This document shows positions 6,570 through 14,283 of a DNA stretch of 23,157 bases, piece by piece (the first letter of the stretch is position 1; each line of letters begins with the position of its first letter). Source of the stretch: WS-2 sp964650245 (GTDB lineage: Bacteria > Eisenbacteria > RBG-16-71-46); NCBI GenBank assembly GCA_964650245.1, contig CAZYQK010000039.1, forward strand, positions 1-23,157, read 5' to 3'. The position numbers and the translations under genes are program-made. The notes beneath the pieces were generated by a model. The model did no database searches. It was not told the origin of the DNA and worked only from the letters and a program-made list of their open reading frames with translations.

Positions 6570-8731
6570 GCCGCCTCCTTCATCTCGAGAGCCTCGTGTT
6601 TTCGCGGCAAAGAGAAGCAAAAAGTCGCGCCCCGGTCGATCTCCCCCTCTGCCCAGGTTCGCCCGCCGTGGCGGTTGATGATCCGGCGCACGTTCGCCAG
6701 ACCGATTCCCGTTCCCTCGAACTCATCCGCGCCGTGCAGTCGCTGAAACACGCCGAACAGCTTGTGCCCGTACTCCATGTCGAAGCCGACCCCGTTGTCG
6801 CGGATGAAAACTGTCGTTTCATCGCCGGACTCCGTGGCTCCAACCTCGATCCGCGCCCGTGCCCTGGTCCGTGTGTACTTGATGGCGTTCGACATCAGAT
6901 TCGTGAACACGAGACGCAGCATGGCCGGGTCGCCCTGGACCTCGGGGAGCGGGGCGATGTGCCACTCGATCTCGCGCCCGGCCATTTCCCCGTCCAGGCT
7001 CCGCCGCACCTCGCCCACGAGGGACTCGAGAGCGACGGTCGTTCGCTGCATCTCCGATCGCCCCATCCTCGAGAACACGAGCAGGTCGTCGATGAGCGCC
7101 CCCATCCGCCTGGCAGAATCCGAGATCGTGTCGAGATACCGCCGGGCCTTTTCATCGAGAGCCGCGTGCGCGTGTTGGAGCAGGAGATCGGCGAATCCGT
7201 CGATATGCCGGAGCGGCGCGCGCAGGTCGTGAGAAACGGAGTAACTGAAGGCTTCGAGCTCACGGTTCGCCAGCTCCAGCTGCTCCGCACGGTGGCGCAG
7301 GTCGTCGTTCAGGAGCCTGATCTGTTCTTCCCACCGCCTCCGCTCGGTGATGTCCTCGGAAATGCCGAGCAGGAACTGCGCGATTCCGTTCTTGTCGCGG
7401 ATGGGCACCTTCTTCGTGTGGAGGATTCTCGACTCACCGTCTCTCCGATGAATCGTTTCCTCAGGAATGTCCACGAGCGTGCCGCTCTCCAGAACCGCGC
7501 GATCCTTGGCCGTGAAGAAATTCGCCTCTTCCCTGGGGAAGAAGTCGTAGTCGTTCTTGCCGAACAGCTCATCCCTCGAGAAGCCGAGCAATTCCTCGCC
7601 CGCCTTGTTGAAGCGCACGAACCGCAAGTCCCTGGCGTCCTTGACGAACACCATGTTGGGAATGTTCTCGATGATCGAGTCCAGAAATCCCCGCAGTCGC
7701 TCCACCTCGTCTTCAGCCTGCTTGCGTTCCGTGATGTCGGTTGACGCTCCGCAGAGTGCGTACGGGACGCCGGCGGTGTCCCGCAATGCGCACTTGATGG
7801 AGATGAAGGTGTGGATCCCATCCACGAGGGGGGCGGTCTCCTCGAACGACAACGGAGAGTGGGACTCGAGGGCCTCCCTGTCATGCGCCTGGAACGCGGC
7901 CCCCGCGTTCGTTCCGAGCAACTCGCCGGTGGTCTTGCCGATGATCTCGGTTCGGTCGCGGTGGAGCAGCTCTGCGACTCGGCGATTGACCAGGATGAAT
8001 CGGCCATCCAGGTCCTTGAGGTAGATGGCTACGTCCGTGTTGTCCAGGATCCCCCGAAGACGAGCTTCGCTCTCCTGCAACGCAGCCTCGGCGCGCTTTC
8101 GCCGGGCCAGGTCGCGCTGAATGATGAAGAGCGCGCAGCCGACGATTGCGAACGCAACTGCACCCCCGCTGAGGATGACCATCAGCGTCATTCGGGCATC
8201 CGCCGCGGCTCGTTCGTCGCGAGTCTTCAGGAGCGCCAGCTCCTCGTTCTTCATCTCTCCAATCAGGCCCTCAATGGCCGTCATCAGCTCGAGCCCGTGA
8301 CCTGTTTGAATCCGAGCCGCCGCAGCCGCGGGGTTCGTGGTCCTGAGCGCTTCGATGGTCCCGGCGTTGAATGCCAGTTTGGACGCGATCAGCGGCTCGA
8401 GGGCGCCGAGCCTCCGCTGCTGGCCCGGGAGGTCGGCCGTCAAGCTCCTGAGACGCTTGACGCTCCGCGGCACTTCACCGCGTGCACGGCCGTAGGATCG
8501 CAGGAAACGGTCGTCCGAGGTGATGACGAAGCCGCGCGTGTCGCTCTCGACCGCCTTGATGTCGGCGAGCGTGCTCTCCAGGCTCTCGATCACGGCGTGG
8601 GTACGGACCACCCGCTGCACGGTTGAGATGAGTTCCCTGATGCTCGAGTAGGAGGCCACGCTGATCACGACCAGCACGACGAGCGCGGCCGCGAACCCCG
8701 CTTTGATCTTGCTCTGGACGGACCGGCGCAT
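6566..8731 (-). CDS. Membrane sensor histidine kinase, CHASE3-PAS-PAS-HisKA-HATPase
   Basis: 721 residues. A first membrane helix lies at about 12-28, a periplasmic helical CHASE3-type sensor at about 30-180 (it includes ESDTRGFVITSDDRFL, a typical CHASE3 stretch), and a second membrane helix at about 182-204. PAS domain 1 spans about 215-335 and PAS domain 2 about 345-463, each ending in a DITER motif. A coiled linker leads to HisKA with His501 in SVSHDLRAPL. The ATPase domain has Asn615, G1 DNGVGF at 645-650 and G2 GTGIGL at 673-678. The ATG at 8731 precedes a basic residue pair and the first helix, with AGGCG upstream. The open frame extends to 8986, but that part is Arg/Pro-rich and unlike any domain. 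The ligand is unknown; no haem or flavin motif is obvious in the PAS domains. It is the first gene of the operon. Confidence 0.92.
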   Translation of the reverse strand: MRRSVQSKIKAGFAAALVVLVVISVASYSSIRELISTVQRVVRTHAVIESLESTLADIKAVESDTRGFVITSDDRFLRSYGRARGEVPRSVKRLRSLTADLPGQQRRLGALEPLIASKLAFNAGTIEALRTTNPAAAAARIQTGHGLELMTAIEGLIGEMKNEELALLKTRDERAAADARMTLMVILSGGAVAFAIVGCALFIIQRDLARRKRAEAALQESEARLRGILDNTDVAIYLKDLDGRFILVNRRVAELLHRDRTEIIGKTTGELLGTNAGAAFQAHDREALESHSPLSFEETAPLVDGIHTFISIKCALRDTAGVPYALCGASTDITERKQAEDEVERLRGFLDSIIENIPNMVFVKDARDLRFVRFNKAGEELLGFSRDELFGKNDYDFFPREEANFFTAKDRAVLESGTLVDIPEETIHRRDGESRILHTKKVPIRDKNGIAQFLLGISEDITERRRWEEQIRLLNDDLRHRAEQLELANRELEAFSYSVSHDLRAPLRHIDGFADLLLQHAHAALDEKARRYLDTISDSARRMGALIDDLLVFSRMGRSEMQRTTVALESLVGEVRRSLDGEMAGREIEWHIAPLPEVQGDPAMLRLVFTNLMSNAIKYTRTRARARIEVGATESGDETTVFIRDNGVGFDMEYGHKLFGVFQRLHGADEFEGTGIGLANVRRIINRHGGRTWAEGEIDRGATFCFSLPRKHEALEMKEAA

Positions 8732-8842
8732 TTTGGGCGCCTGTGCCGCGCGCTCAGGCAGTGGCTTAACGGCCGGAGGGGCGGCGCTCAAAGGCGTGCT
8801 CGCAGGAAGGATCGATGCCGGGAGGCAATCGACGAGCAGGCG

Positions 8843-8857
8843 ACCCGAAACTCGGGT
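8843..8857. repeat. Small perfect inverted repeat
   Basis: ACCCGA at 8843-8848 and TCGGGT at 8852-8857 are separated by AAC. It lies about 115 bases upstream of the kinase start. It could be an operator half-site pair or a hairpin in the leader of the signalling operon. A 6-bp arm is short enough to occur by chance. Confidence 0.25.
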
Positions 8858-9062
8858 GGATTCGGCATGGTGGCGTCCCCTCGGCCGCCGGGCTTCGGCC
8901 GTTCGGCCGCCCCGCCGCGGAGGGAGACGCTGGCACGTCCAGTGGTCAGCGGCGAGATTGGCCCGAACGCTTCCGCCTACGGACACAGGTATCGGACCAA
9001 GTCGCGGAGAGGTTTAGCCCGGCTATCGTGCCCCGCCCCACGCTGCGTTCCGCGGCGTAGTG

Positions 9063-9091
9063 TTGTCACGCGCGCCCGGCCGTGGCTTAAT
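9063..9091 (+). promoter_or_regulatory. Candidate sigma-70-type promoter for the FAD oxidoreductase/GT-C pair
   Basis: TTGTCA at 9063-9068 (5 of 6 matches to TTGACA), a 17-base spacer, then CTTAAT at 9086-9091 (4 of 6 matches to TATAAT). A start near 9098 would leave a leader of about 35 bases containing GAGGACC before the ATG at 9134. The -10 differs from the TANNNT form used elsewhere in the window. An alternative is TATCGT at 9024-9029. Confidence 0.35.
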
Positions 9092-9133
9092 CACCCGCTT
9101 CCTTGAGCCGCGTCCGCCCCGAACGAGGACCTC

Positions 9134-10387
9134 ATGCCACTGCCCGCCCGCAACACGCTCGCCGTCATCGGCGCCGGCCCGATCGGCCTCGAGGCCGCCG
9201 CGGCCGCGCTCGATGCCGGCTTCGACGTCCACGTCTTCGAGCAGGGCGAGGTGGGCTCTCATCCGATCGCGTGGGGACACGTGCGGATGTTCACGCCGTG
9301 GCGCATGAATCTCGGCCCCGCCTCGCAGCGCCATCTCGCCGCCGCCGGGTGGACCGCACCCGAGTCCGAACCGTGCCCGACCGGCGCAGAGTTCGCCGAG
9401 CGCTTTCTCGGCCCGCTCGGAGCACTCCCGGAGCTCAAGGGCCGCGTGCACACGCACGCGCAAGTCGTCCACGCCAGCCGCCGCGGAATCCTGAAAGGTG
9501 ATCTCATCGGCGATCCACGGCGCCGCGATCATCCGTTCCGGCTGCTGGTGCGCGATCCGGGCGGGCGAGAGAGCTACATCCACGCCTTCGCGCTGATCGA
9601 CGCCTCGGGCGTCTACGCCCATCCCAACTGGGCCGGCGACGGCGGCATCCCGGCGCGCGGCGAGCTCTACCTGGCGCCGCAGCTGTCGTACCACGTGGAC
9701 GACGTGCTGGGCCTGAGGCGCGAGCGCTACGCCGGCCGGCGCACGCTGGTGGTCGGCGGCGGCACCAGCGCCGCGACCTCGGTCGCGGCGCTCGCCACGC
9801 TCGCGGACCAGGCGCCGGGAACGGGCGCGGTGTGGGCGACGCGAGACAGCGCGCCGGAGCTGATGGCCGAGATCCCGGGCGATCCGCTCGCCGAGCGCCG
9901 CGCGCTCTACGCGCGGGCGCGCGAGCTGGCCCGCGGCGCGCATCCCGCGGTGACGCACGCCGGCGGCGCCGTGGTGGAGGGCTTCGAGTTCAACTCCGCC
10001 ACCCACCGCTATCGCGTGACGCTGCGCGCCACGCGCGACGGCGGGACGGTCGACCAGCCGCGGATCGAGGAGGTGGACGAGGTGCTGGTCAACACCGGCT
10101 TGGGCCCCGACAACTCGATCTACCGCGAGCTTCAGGTGCACGAGTGCTACGCCTCGCGCGGGCCGATGAAGCTCTCGGCCGCGCTGCTCGGCGCGAGCGC
10201 CGCGGACTGCCTGGGCGTTCCGGCCTTCGGCGCCGACGTGCTCGCCAACCCCGAGCCCGGCTTCTTCATCCTCGGCCACAAGTCCTACGGCCGGAATCCC
10301 AACTTCCTGCTCGAGACCGGGTACCGGCAGGTGGCGGACGTGATCGCGGCGCTCGCGCAGGAGCTGCAGGCCGCGGCGCGGGCCTGA
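9134..10387 (+). CDS. FAD-dependent oxidoreductase, flavin-monooxygenase/thioredoxin-reductase-like
   Basis: 417 residues with two dinucleotide-binding motifs. VIGAGPIGLEAA at residues 11-22 binds FAD, and VVGGGTSAATS at about 206-216 probably binds NAD(P)H. Between them is the ATG-like motif LIDASGVYAHPNWAG (154-168), and near the C-terminus VNTGLGPDN (319-327) and GHKSYGRNPNFLLETGY. The sequence GHVRMFTPWRMN (48-59) after the first motif resembles a group of uncharacterised flavoproteins annotated as FAD-dependent oxidoreductases. There are no CxxC redox cysteines, so it is not a thioredoxin reductase. The substrate is unknown. Translation from the ATG at 9134 has GAGGACC just upstream. The gene ends 25 bases before the membrane glycosyltransferase gene, suggesting co-transcription. 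Confidence 0.82.
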   Translation: MPLPARNTLAVIGAGPIGLEAAAAALDAGFDVHVFEQGEVGSHPIAWGHVRMFTPWRMNLGPASQRHLAAAGWTAPESEPCPTGAEFAERFLGPLGALPELKGRVHTHAQVVHASRRGILKGDLIGDPRRRDHPFRLLVRDPGGRESYIHAFALIDASGVYAHPNWAGDGGIPARGELYLAPQLSYHVDDVLGLRRERYAGRRTLVVGGGTSAATSVAALATLADQAPGTGAVWATRDSAPELMAEIPGDPLAERRALYARARELARGAHPAVTHAGGAVVEGFEFNSATHRYRVTLRATRDGGTVDQPRIEEVDEVLVNTGLGPDNSIYRELQVHECYASRGPMKLSAALLGASAADCLGVPAFGADVLANPEPGFFILGHKSYGRNPNFLLETGYRQVADVIAALAQELQAAARA

Positions 10388-10412
10388 GCGCGGCCGCGCG
10401 AAGGGCCGGGCG

Positions 10413-12155
10413 ATGAGCGAGCCGCGGCTGCGCCGCAGTGCAGCTTCGCACGCGCTGGCGCTCGCCCCGGCGCTGGTGCTCGGCGCGGTCCTGTTCGCGC
10501 CCGCGCTCCGGCTCTTCTTCGCCGCCGACGACGTCACATTCCTGTCGCGCGCGACGGGCCTCGAGCCCACGCCGTGGTCGTTGGCGCGGCTCCTGTCGGG
10601 GCCGCTCGCGTGGCAGGCGCTGCACGGCGCGTTCGGGCTCGACCCCCTTCCCTATCACGCCACCCGGCTGCTGCTCCATCTCGCCGCGACCGCGCTGGTC
10701 TACGCGGTCGGGCTCCGGCTGCTCGAAAGCCGCGTCGCCGCGGGCGCCGCTGCGGTCCTGTTCGCCGTCTCTTCGATCGCCTTCACTCCGCTCCACTGGG
10801 CCTCGAGCCTCGGCGAGCTGATGATGACGGTGTTCGCGCTCGCCGCGTTCGAGGCGTTCCTTGCGGTGCGCGCGCACGAGAGCGCGACGCTGCCCTGGCT
10901 CGCGGCGGCACTCGGTCTCGGCGCCATGCTCTCGAAGGAGGCCGCGATCCTGCTCCCGTTGCCGCTCGCGGTGGCGGCGTGGCGCGGCGCGCTGGCGCCG
11001 GGCGGAAGGGCCGCGCGGCGCACACTCCGTGCGACGCTGCCCCTGGCCGTCGTCGCGCTCGTCTTCGGCTCAGGCTTCATCGTGACGCTCGACCGCGCCT
11101 CGTACCTGGGTGGTGCGGCCTACGCGATGAGCCTCTCGCCCGCGTTCCTCGCCCAGAACCTGGCGACCTACCTGCGCTGGTGCGTTTCGCTCCACGTGCC
11201 GATTCGCGACGCGGTGGCCGCGGTCGAGCCGGGCGCGCTGCCGGCCGGGCTCGCGATCGCCGTGGCGCTGGCGGCACTGCTGCGCTGGCAGCGCCGTCAG
11301 CCGAGCCACGCGGAAGAAATCGGCGCGGTGTGGTTCCTCGCGCTGCTGCTTCCCGTGATGCCGCTCACCGGACACACCTACCTCTACTACCTCTATGCGC
11401 CGTGGGCGGGCGCCTGCTGGCTGATCGCGAGCGCAGGGCGGCACGTGGCGCGGCGCTGGCCCTCGCCGCTCGTGGGCGCGCTCCTCGCGCTCGGGCTGAT
11501 CGCATACGTCGGGGCCGAATTCCGAAACGTCCGCGCGCGGGAGGCCGCGAGCGCCAACGGCCTGCCGCTCGACCGCACCATTCGCGAGAGCCTGCTGCTC
11601 GGGAACGGCGTCGCGGGCCTGCGCGCCGCCGGGCTCGCGGCGCCGGACTCCATCGCCTTCGTCAATCCCTTTCCCACGCGCCACCAGAACATCGCGTCCC
11701 GGGACACCACGCTCCACGAGGCGCCCACCGGAGATGCGAGCTACACGCCGTTCGAGGCCGTCCTGCGCGGCGGTGAGTCGGTGCGGCTCTTCTTCCCGGG
11801 TGTCAGGCTGCTCGGCTTCGGCGAGAGCGTCCCGCCGGCATGGGAAGCCGCGCGCATCTTCCTCTATGGCAACGATGGCACGCTCACCCCGCTGGGCCGC
11901 GGCCTCGAGTCGCAGCGGCGGCTCGGGGAGCTGTGCGTCGAGATCCGGCGCTGGGATCTCGCCGAAAGCAGCTTCCGCCGCGCGATCGCCCTGGGCGACA
12001 CGTCTGCGGACGCCGCGCACCGATTGCTGCTCGCGAGCGCCGGAATGCGGCGCGGTCTCGAGACGCGGCGGCTGGCCGAGGCGTTCGCACGGAAGTGGCC
12101 GCACGACCCCCGGAGTGCGACGGTCGTGGAAGTGCTGAGACGCACGACACGCTGA
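10413..12155 (+). CDS. GT-C-type polytopic membrane glycosyltransferase-like protein
   Basis: 580 residues with about ten hydrophobic segments in the first 380 residues. The first extracytoplasmic loop holds Asp39-Asp40 (FFAADDVTF), the position of the catalytic acidic residue in GT-C (PMT/ArnT-like) enzymes that use polyprenyl-phosphate sugars. Also typical of bacterial members are PLHWASSLGELMMTVFALAAFEAF (127-150) and the SKEAAILLPLPL stretch (174-185). After the membrane part, a periplasmic or cytoplasmic tail (about 380-580) ends in helices resembling a single TPR-like unit (LCVEIRRWDLAESSFRRAIALGD). It may glycosylate secreted proteins or envelope glycans; donor and acceptor are unknown. 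It has a weak Shine-Dalgarno site (AAGGG, 8 bases before the ATG) and follows the flavoprotein gene by 25 bases. Confidence 0.78.
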   Translation: MSEPRLRRSAASHALALAPALVLGAVLFAPALRLFFAADDVTFLSRATGLEPTPWSLARLLSGPLAWQALHGAFGLDPLPYHATRLLLHLAATALVYAVGLRLLESRVAAGAAAVLFAVSSIAFTPLHWASSLGELMMTVFALAAFEAFLAVRAHESATLPWLAAALGLGAMLSKEAAILLPLPLAVAAWRGALAPGGRAARRTLRATLPLAVVALVFGSGFIVTLDRASYLGGAAYAMSLSPAFLAQNLATYLRWCVSLHVPIRDAVAAVEPGALPAGLAIAVALAALLRWQRRQPSHAEEIGAVWFLALLLPVMPLTGHTYLYYLYAPWAGACWLIASAGRHVARRWPSPLVGALLALGLIAYVGAEFRNVRAREAASANGLPLDRTIRESLLLGNGVAGLRAAGLAAPDSIAFVNPFPTRHQNIASRDTTLHEAPTGDASYTPFEAVLRGGESVRLFFPGVRLLGFGESVPPAWEAARIFLYGNDGTLTPLGRGLESQRRLGELCVEIRRWDLAESSFRRAIALGDTSADAAHRLLLASAGMRRGLETRRLAEAFARKWPHDPRSATVVEVLRRTTR

Positions 12156-12215
12156 CGGTCGGCCGATGGGCGTGACCGCGGCCCTTTCGGCGCCCGGAAC
12201 GCGACTCGCTCCTGG

Positions 12216-12246
12216 TTGCCGGCCGGCCCCGGCGGTGGACTAGAAT
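12216..12246 (+). promoter_or_regulatory. Promoter of the sulfite dehydrogenase gene, leaderless
   Basis: TTGCCG at 12216-12221, a 19-base spacer, then TAGAAT at 12241-12246, the best -10 match in the window. Exactly 7 bases follow before the GTG at 12254. The upstream ATG at 12245-12247 overlaps the -10 box itself and cannot be part of this transcript. A leaderless mRNA is implied. Confidence 0.55.
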
Positions 12247-12253
12247 GCGCGCC

Positions 12254-13462
12254 GTGACCCCGACCGCACTCGCCGCCCGAATCGCGCACCGCGGGCGCCC
12301 GGCCACCCTCGACCGCCGCGCGTTCCTTCTCGCCCTCGCCCGAGCCGGACTCGGGTCCGCCGCGCTCGCCGCGCTGCCGCCGCTCGCCGGGCGCGTGCTC
12401 GCCGAAGCCGCGGGCGCCGGCATTCCTTCGGACTTCATCGTGCGCAACGATTTCCCCGAGCACTGGGAGACCACGCTCGCGGCGCTCGGTCACCGATGGA
12501 TCACCTCGAACGAGCGCTTTTTCGTGCGCAGCCATTTCCCGGTGCCGGAAGTGGACGCAGCGTCGTACCACCTCGAGATCACTGGGCTCGTCCGGCAGCC
12601 GCTCTCGCTCTCGCTCGCCGAGCTGCGCGCCATGCCTGCGTCCGAGGTGACGCACGTTCTCGAGTGCGCGGGGAACGGCCGCGGCCTGATGAAGGTCGCC
12701 AGCACTTCGGGCACGCAGTGGGAGCGCGGCGCCGTGGGGAACGCGGCGTGGATGGGCGTGCGGCTCGCCGACCTGATCGCGCGCGCCGAGCCCGCGCCGG
12801 AGGCGAAGCACGTGTGGCTCGAGGCCGCGGACGAGGCGCCGCTGCCCGGCCCCCCGAAGTTTCTGCGCAGCATCCCGCTCGAGAAGGCGATGCGCGACAC
12901 GCTGCTCGCGCATACGATGAACGGCGCGCCGCTGCCGAAGCTCCACGGGGCGCCGCTGCGCGCCATCGTCCCCGGCTGGTACGGCATGGCCTCGACCAAG
13001 TGGGTGACTCGCGTTCGTGTCGAAGCCGCGCCCTCGGACAATCACTTCATGGCGAAGGGCTACCGCTACGTTGCGCCCGGCGGCGATCCCGCCGCCTCAC
13101 CGCCGGTCGAGACGCTGCGCGTGAAGTCGGTGATCACGCGCCCGCTGGAAGGCGCGCGGGTCGCGGCCGGAACGGTGCGCGTCCAGGGCTTCGCGTGGGC
13201 CGGTCCTGCGGGCGTGCGCCTGGTCGAGGTGTCGAGCGACGGCGGTGTGACGTGGCGGCCCGCCGGCTTCATGGGCGAGACCGCGCCGCTGGCGTGGCGC
13301 GGCTGGGCGACCGAGTTCGAGATCAAGACAGCCGGGGCCGTGACGTTCATGGCGCGCGCCACCGACGGCGCGGGCGAGGTGCAGCCGCTCGACGTGCCGC
13401 TCAACACCGGCGGCTACGGGAACACCGCGATTCACCGGGTGGCGTTCCGTGTCGTCGCATAG
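12254..13462 (+). CDS. Molybdopterin sulfite dehydrogenase, SorA/SoxC type
   Basis: 402-residue periplasmic sulfite oxidase-family enzyme, expected to oxidise sulfite (or a sulfur intermediate in the SoxC manner) and pass electrons to a cytochrome c. The N-terminus has a twin-arginine export signal (DRRAFLLALARAG, Arg21-Arg22, then a hydrophobic run and VLAEAAG). The Mo-binding domain has FFVRSH, Cys138 in HVLECAGNGR as the molybdenum ligand, GNAAWMGVRLADL and HGAPLRAIVPGWYGMASTKWV. A C-terminal Mo-co dimerisation domain follows from about 265. The GTG at 12254 is chosen over the ATG at 12245 because of the leaderless promoter. The next gene is a mono-haem cytochrome overlapping its 3' end, the SorAB arrangement; SoxD would be larger and di-haem. 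No Moco-biosynthesis genes are in the window. Confidence 0.9.
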   Translation: MTPTALAARIAHRGRPATLDRRAFLLALARAGLGSAALAALPPLAGRVLAEAAGAGIPSDFIVRNDFPEHWETTLAALGHRWITSNERFFVRSHFPVPEVDAASYHLEITGLVRQPLSLSLAELRAMPASEVTHVLECAGNGRGLMKVASTSGTQWERGAVGNAAWMGVRLADLIARAEPAPEAKHVWLEAADEAPLPGPPKFLRSIPLEKAMRDTLLAHTMNGAPLPKLHGAPLRAIVPGWYGMASTKWVTRVRVEAAPSDNHFMAKGYRYVAPGGDPAASPPVETLRVKSVITRPLEGARVAAGTVRVQGFAWAGPAGVRLVEVSSDGGVTWRPAGFMGETAPLAWRGWATEFEIKTAGAVTFMARATDGAGEVQPLDVPLNTGGYGNTAIHRVAFRVVA

Positions 13463-13826
13463 GGGCATGGTCGTGCTCGCCACAGCCGCCTTCACGGCGG
13501 CGGCGCTCGCCGCGCTCGCGGCCTCACCCCCAGCACCGGCTCGTCCCCGGACGGCCGCCACGCAGCGCACCCCCGCGGCCGTGCTGCCGCGGCCCCGGCT
13601 CGCCTATCCAACCGCGCTTCCACCCGGCGCGGGAAAGCCGATCGCCGAGCGCTCGTGCCTGATGTGCCACTCGGCCATGCTCGTCACGCAGCAGGCCAAG
13701 GACTCGACCGGCTGGGAGAAGACGCTCACGCAGATGGAGAAGTGGGGCGTGATGCTCGCGCCTTCGGAGCACGATACGCTGTCGCGCTACCTGCGCGGCG
13801 CGTTCCCACCGAGCCGCAGGCGCTGA
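13449..13826 (+). CDS. Mono-haem cytochrome c, SorB-like electron acceptor
   Basis: 125 residues from the GTG at 13449; a shorter version from the ATG at 13467, preceded by AGGGGC, is also possible. The longer form gives a better export signal, with a charged start (SSHRG), then a hydrophobic Ala-rich stretch, then SPPAPA. The single haem-binding motif CLMCH is at Cys70-Cys73-His74, and Met96 in QMEKWG is a likely distal haem ligand. The segment STGWEKTLTQMEKWGVMLAPSEHDTLSRYL matches the pattern of SorB-type cytochromes. With the 13449 start it overlaps the sulfite dehydrogenase gene by 14 bases, so the two should be co-expressed and form the sulfite-oxidising pair in the periplasm. Confidence 0.82.
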   Translation: MSSHRGMVVLATAAFTAAALAALAASPPAPARPRTAATQRTPAAVLPRPRLAYPTALPPGAGKPIAERSCLMCHSAMLVTQQAKDSTGWEKTLTQMEKWGVMLAPSEHDTLSRYLRGAFPPSRRR

Positions 13827-13854
13827 CGCGGGCCCGGCGCCGGACACCGCGCCG

Positions 13855-13893
13855 TCTCACCACCGGTTCACTCGCCACCTGATCGAGGTGAGA
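13855..13893. terminator. Inverted repeat between convergent genes
   Basis: TCTCACC at 13855-13861 pairs with GGTGAGA at 13887-13893. An alternative shorter stem, CACCT/AGGTG at 13876-13890, lies inside it. The repeat sits in the 127-base gap between the cytochrome stop and the stop of the minus-strand lipoprotein gene, so it may end transcription from either side. There is no T-tract. Confidence 0.3.
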
Positions 13894-13953
13894 TGCGCAA
13901 GATCGGCACGCGCGAGCCCATGGGCCGAGATGCCGGATCGTGGTGAACGAAGC

Positions 13954-14283
13954 TCAGCGCACGCGCTTCGGCCCCTTGTTGTGCTTGATCCAGCCCTTGT
14001 GCTGCCCGGGCCACAAGCGTGTGGGTGCGGGCGGGATCGGCTCTCCCACGACGGGCGCCGGGCTTGGCTGTTCTCCGACGACGGGATCTTCTTCGTCCGT
14101 GCCCGAGATGATCAGGTTGGAAATCTGCGCGCTGCGGGCGGGTTGCACGCCTGGCGCGGGGTCGGGGATTGCGGACGCCGGGCTCGTGGGCAGGTTGCGC
14201 GCACAGCCCGAGATCAGCGCCACGATCAACGTGAGCGCCAGGACGACGAGTAGCGAACCGATGCGATTGCGAGGATCTCTCAC
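13954..14283 (-). CDS. Small predicted lipoprotein with Pro-rich linker and basic tail
   Basis: 109 residues; family not recognised. A signal peptide (RDPRNRIGSLLVVLALTLIV) ends in the lipobox LISGC with Cys27. The mature part has a Pro/Ala-rich linker, the near-repeat PVVGEQPSPAP / PVVGEPIPPAP (about 67-87) and a basic C-terminus (WPGQHKGWIKHNKGPKR). The GTG at 14283 is chosen because GGGAGG lies 6 bases upstream and it places the signal peptide at the N-terminus; the open frame runs further upstream to 14433 without these features. It is probably anchored in the inner or outer membrane. The basic tail could bind peptidoglycan, polyanions or nucleic acid, but this is speculative. Confidence 0.65.
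   Translation of the reverse strand: MRDPRNRIGSLLVVLALTLIVALISGCARNLPTSPASAIPDPAPGVQPARSAQISNLIISGTDEEDPVVGEQPSPAPVVGEPIPPAPTRLWPGQHKGWIKHNKGPKRVR

Larger units (their letters stand above)
8732..9133. other. 402-base divergent intergenic region
   Basis: This is the gap between the kinase start (minus) and the FAD oxidoreductase start (plus). I find no convincing gene. The open frames that cross it are Arg/Pro-rich and lack start signals. It contains a small perfect hairpin at 8843-8857, a possible -10 (TATCGT at 9024-9029) and a better promoter candidate at 9063-9091 for the plus-strand gene. No convincing promoter was found for the minus-strand signalling operon. Confidence 0.6.

Noticed and set aside
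8732..8986. 85-codon N-terminal extension of the CHASE3 kinase
   Set aside because: Arg/Pro-rich with no domain. The ATG at 8731 gives the normal arrangement of basic residues followed by the first membrane helix.
9023..10570. 515-codon minus-strand frame antisense to the FAD oxidoreductase gene
   Set aside because: No recognisable motif and low-complexity Arg/Ala/Gly composition; the plus-strand flavoprotein has two intact nucleotide-binding motifs.
11864..13045. 393-codon minus-strand frame spanning the GT-C end and the sulfite dehydrogenase gene
   Set aside because: It is antisense to two genes with convincing family signatures and has no domain of its own.
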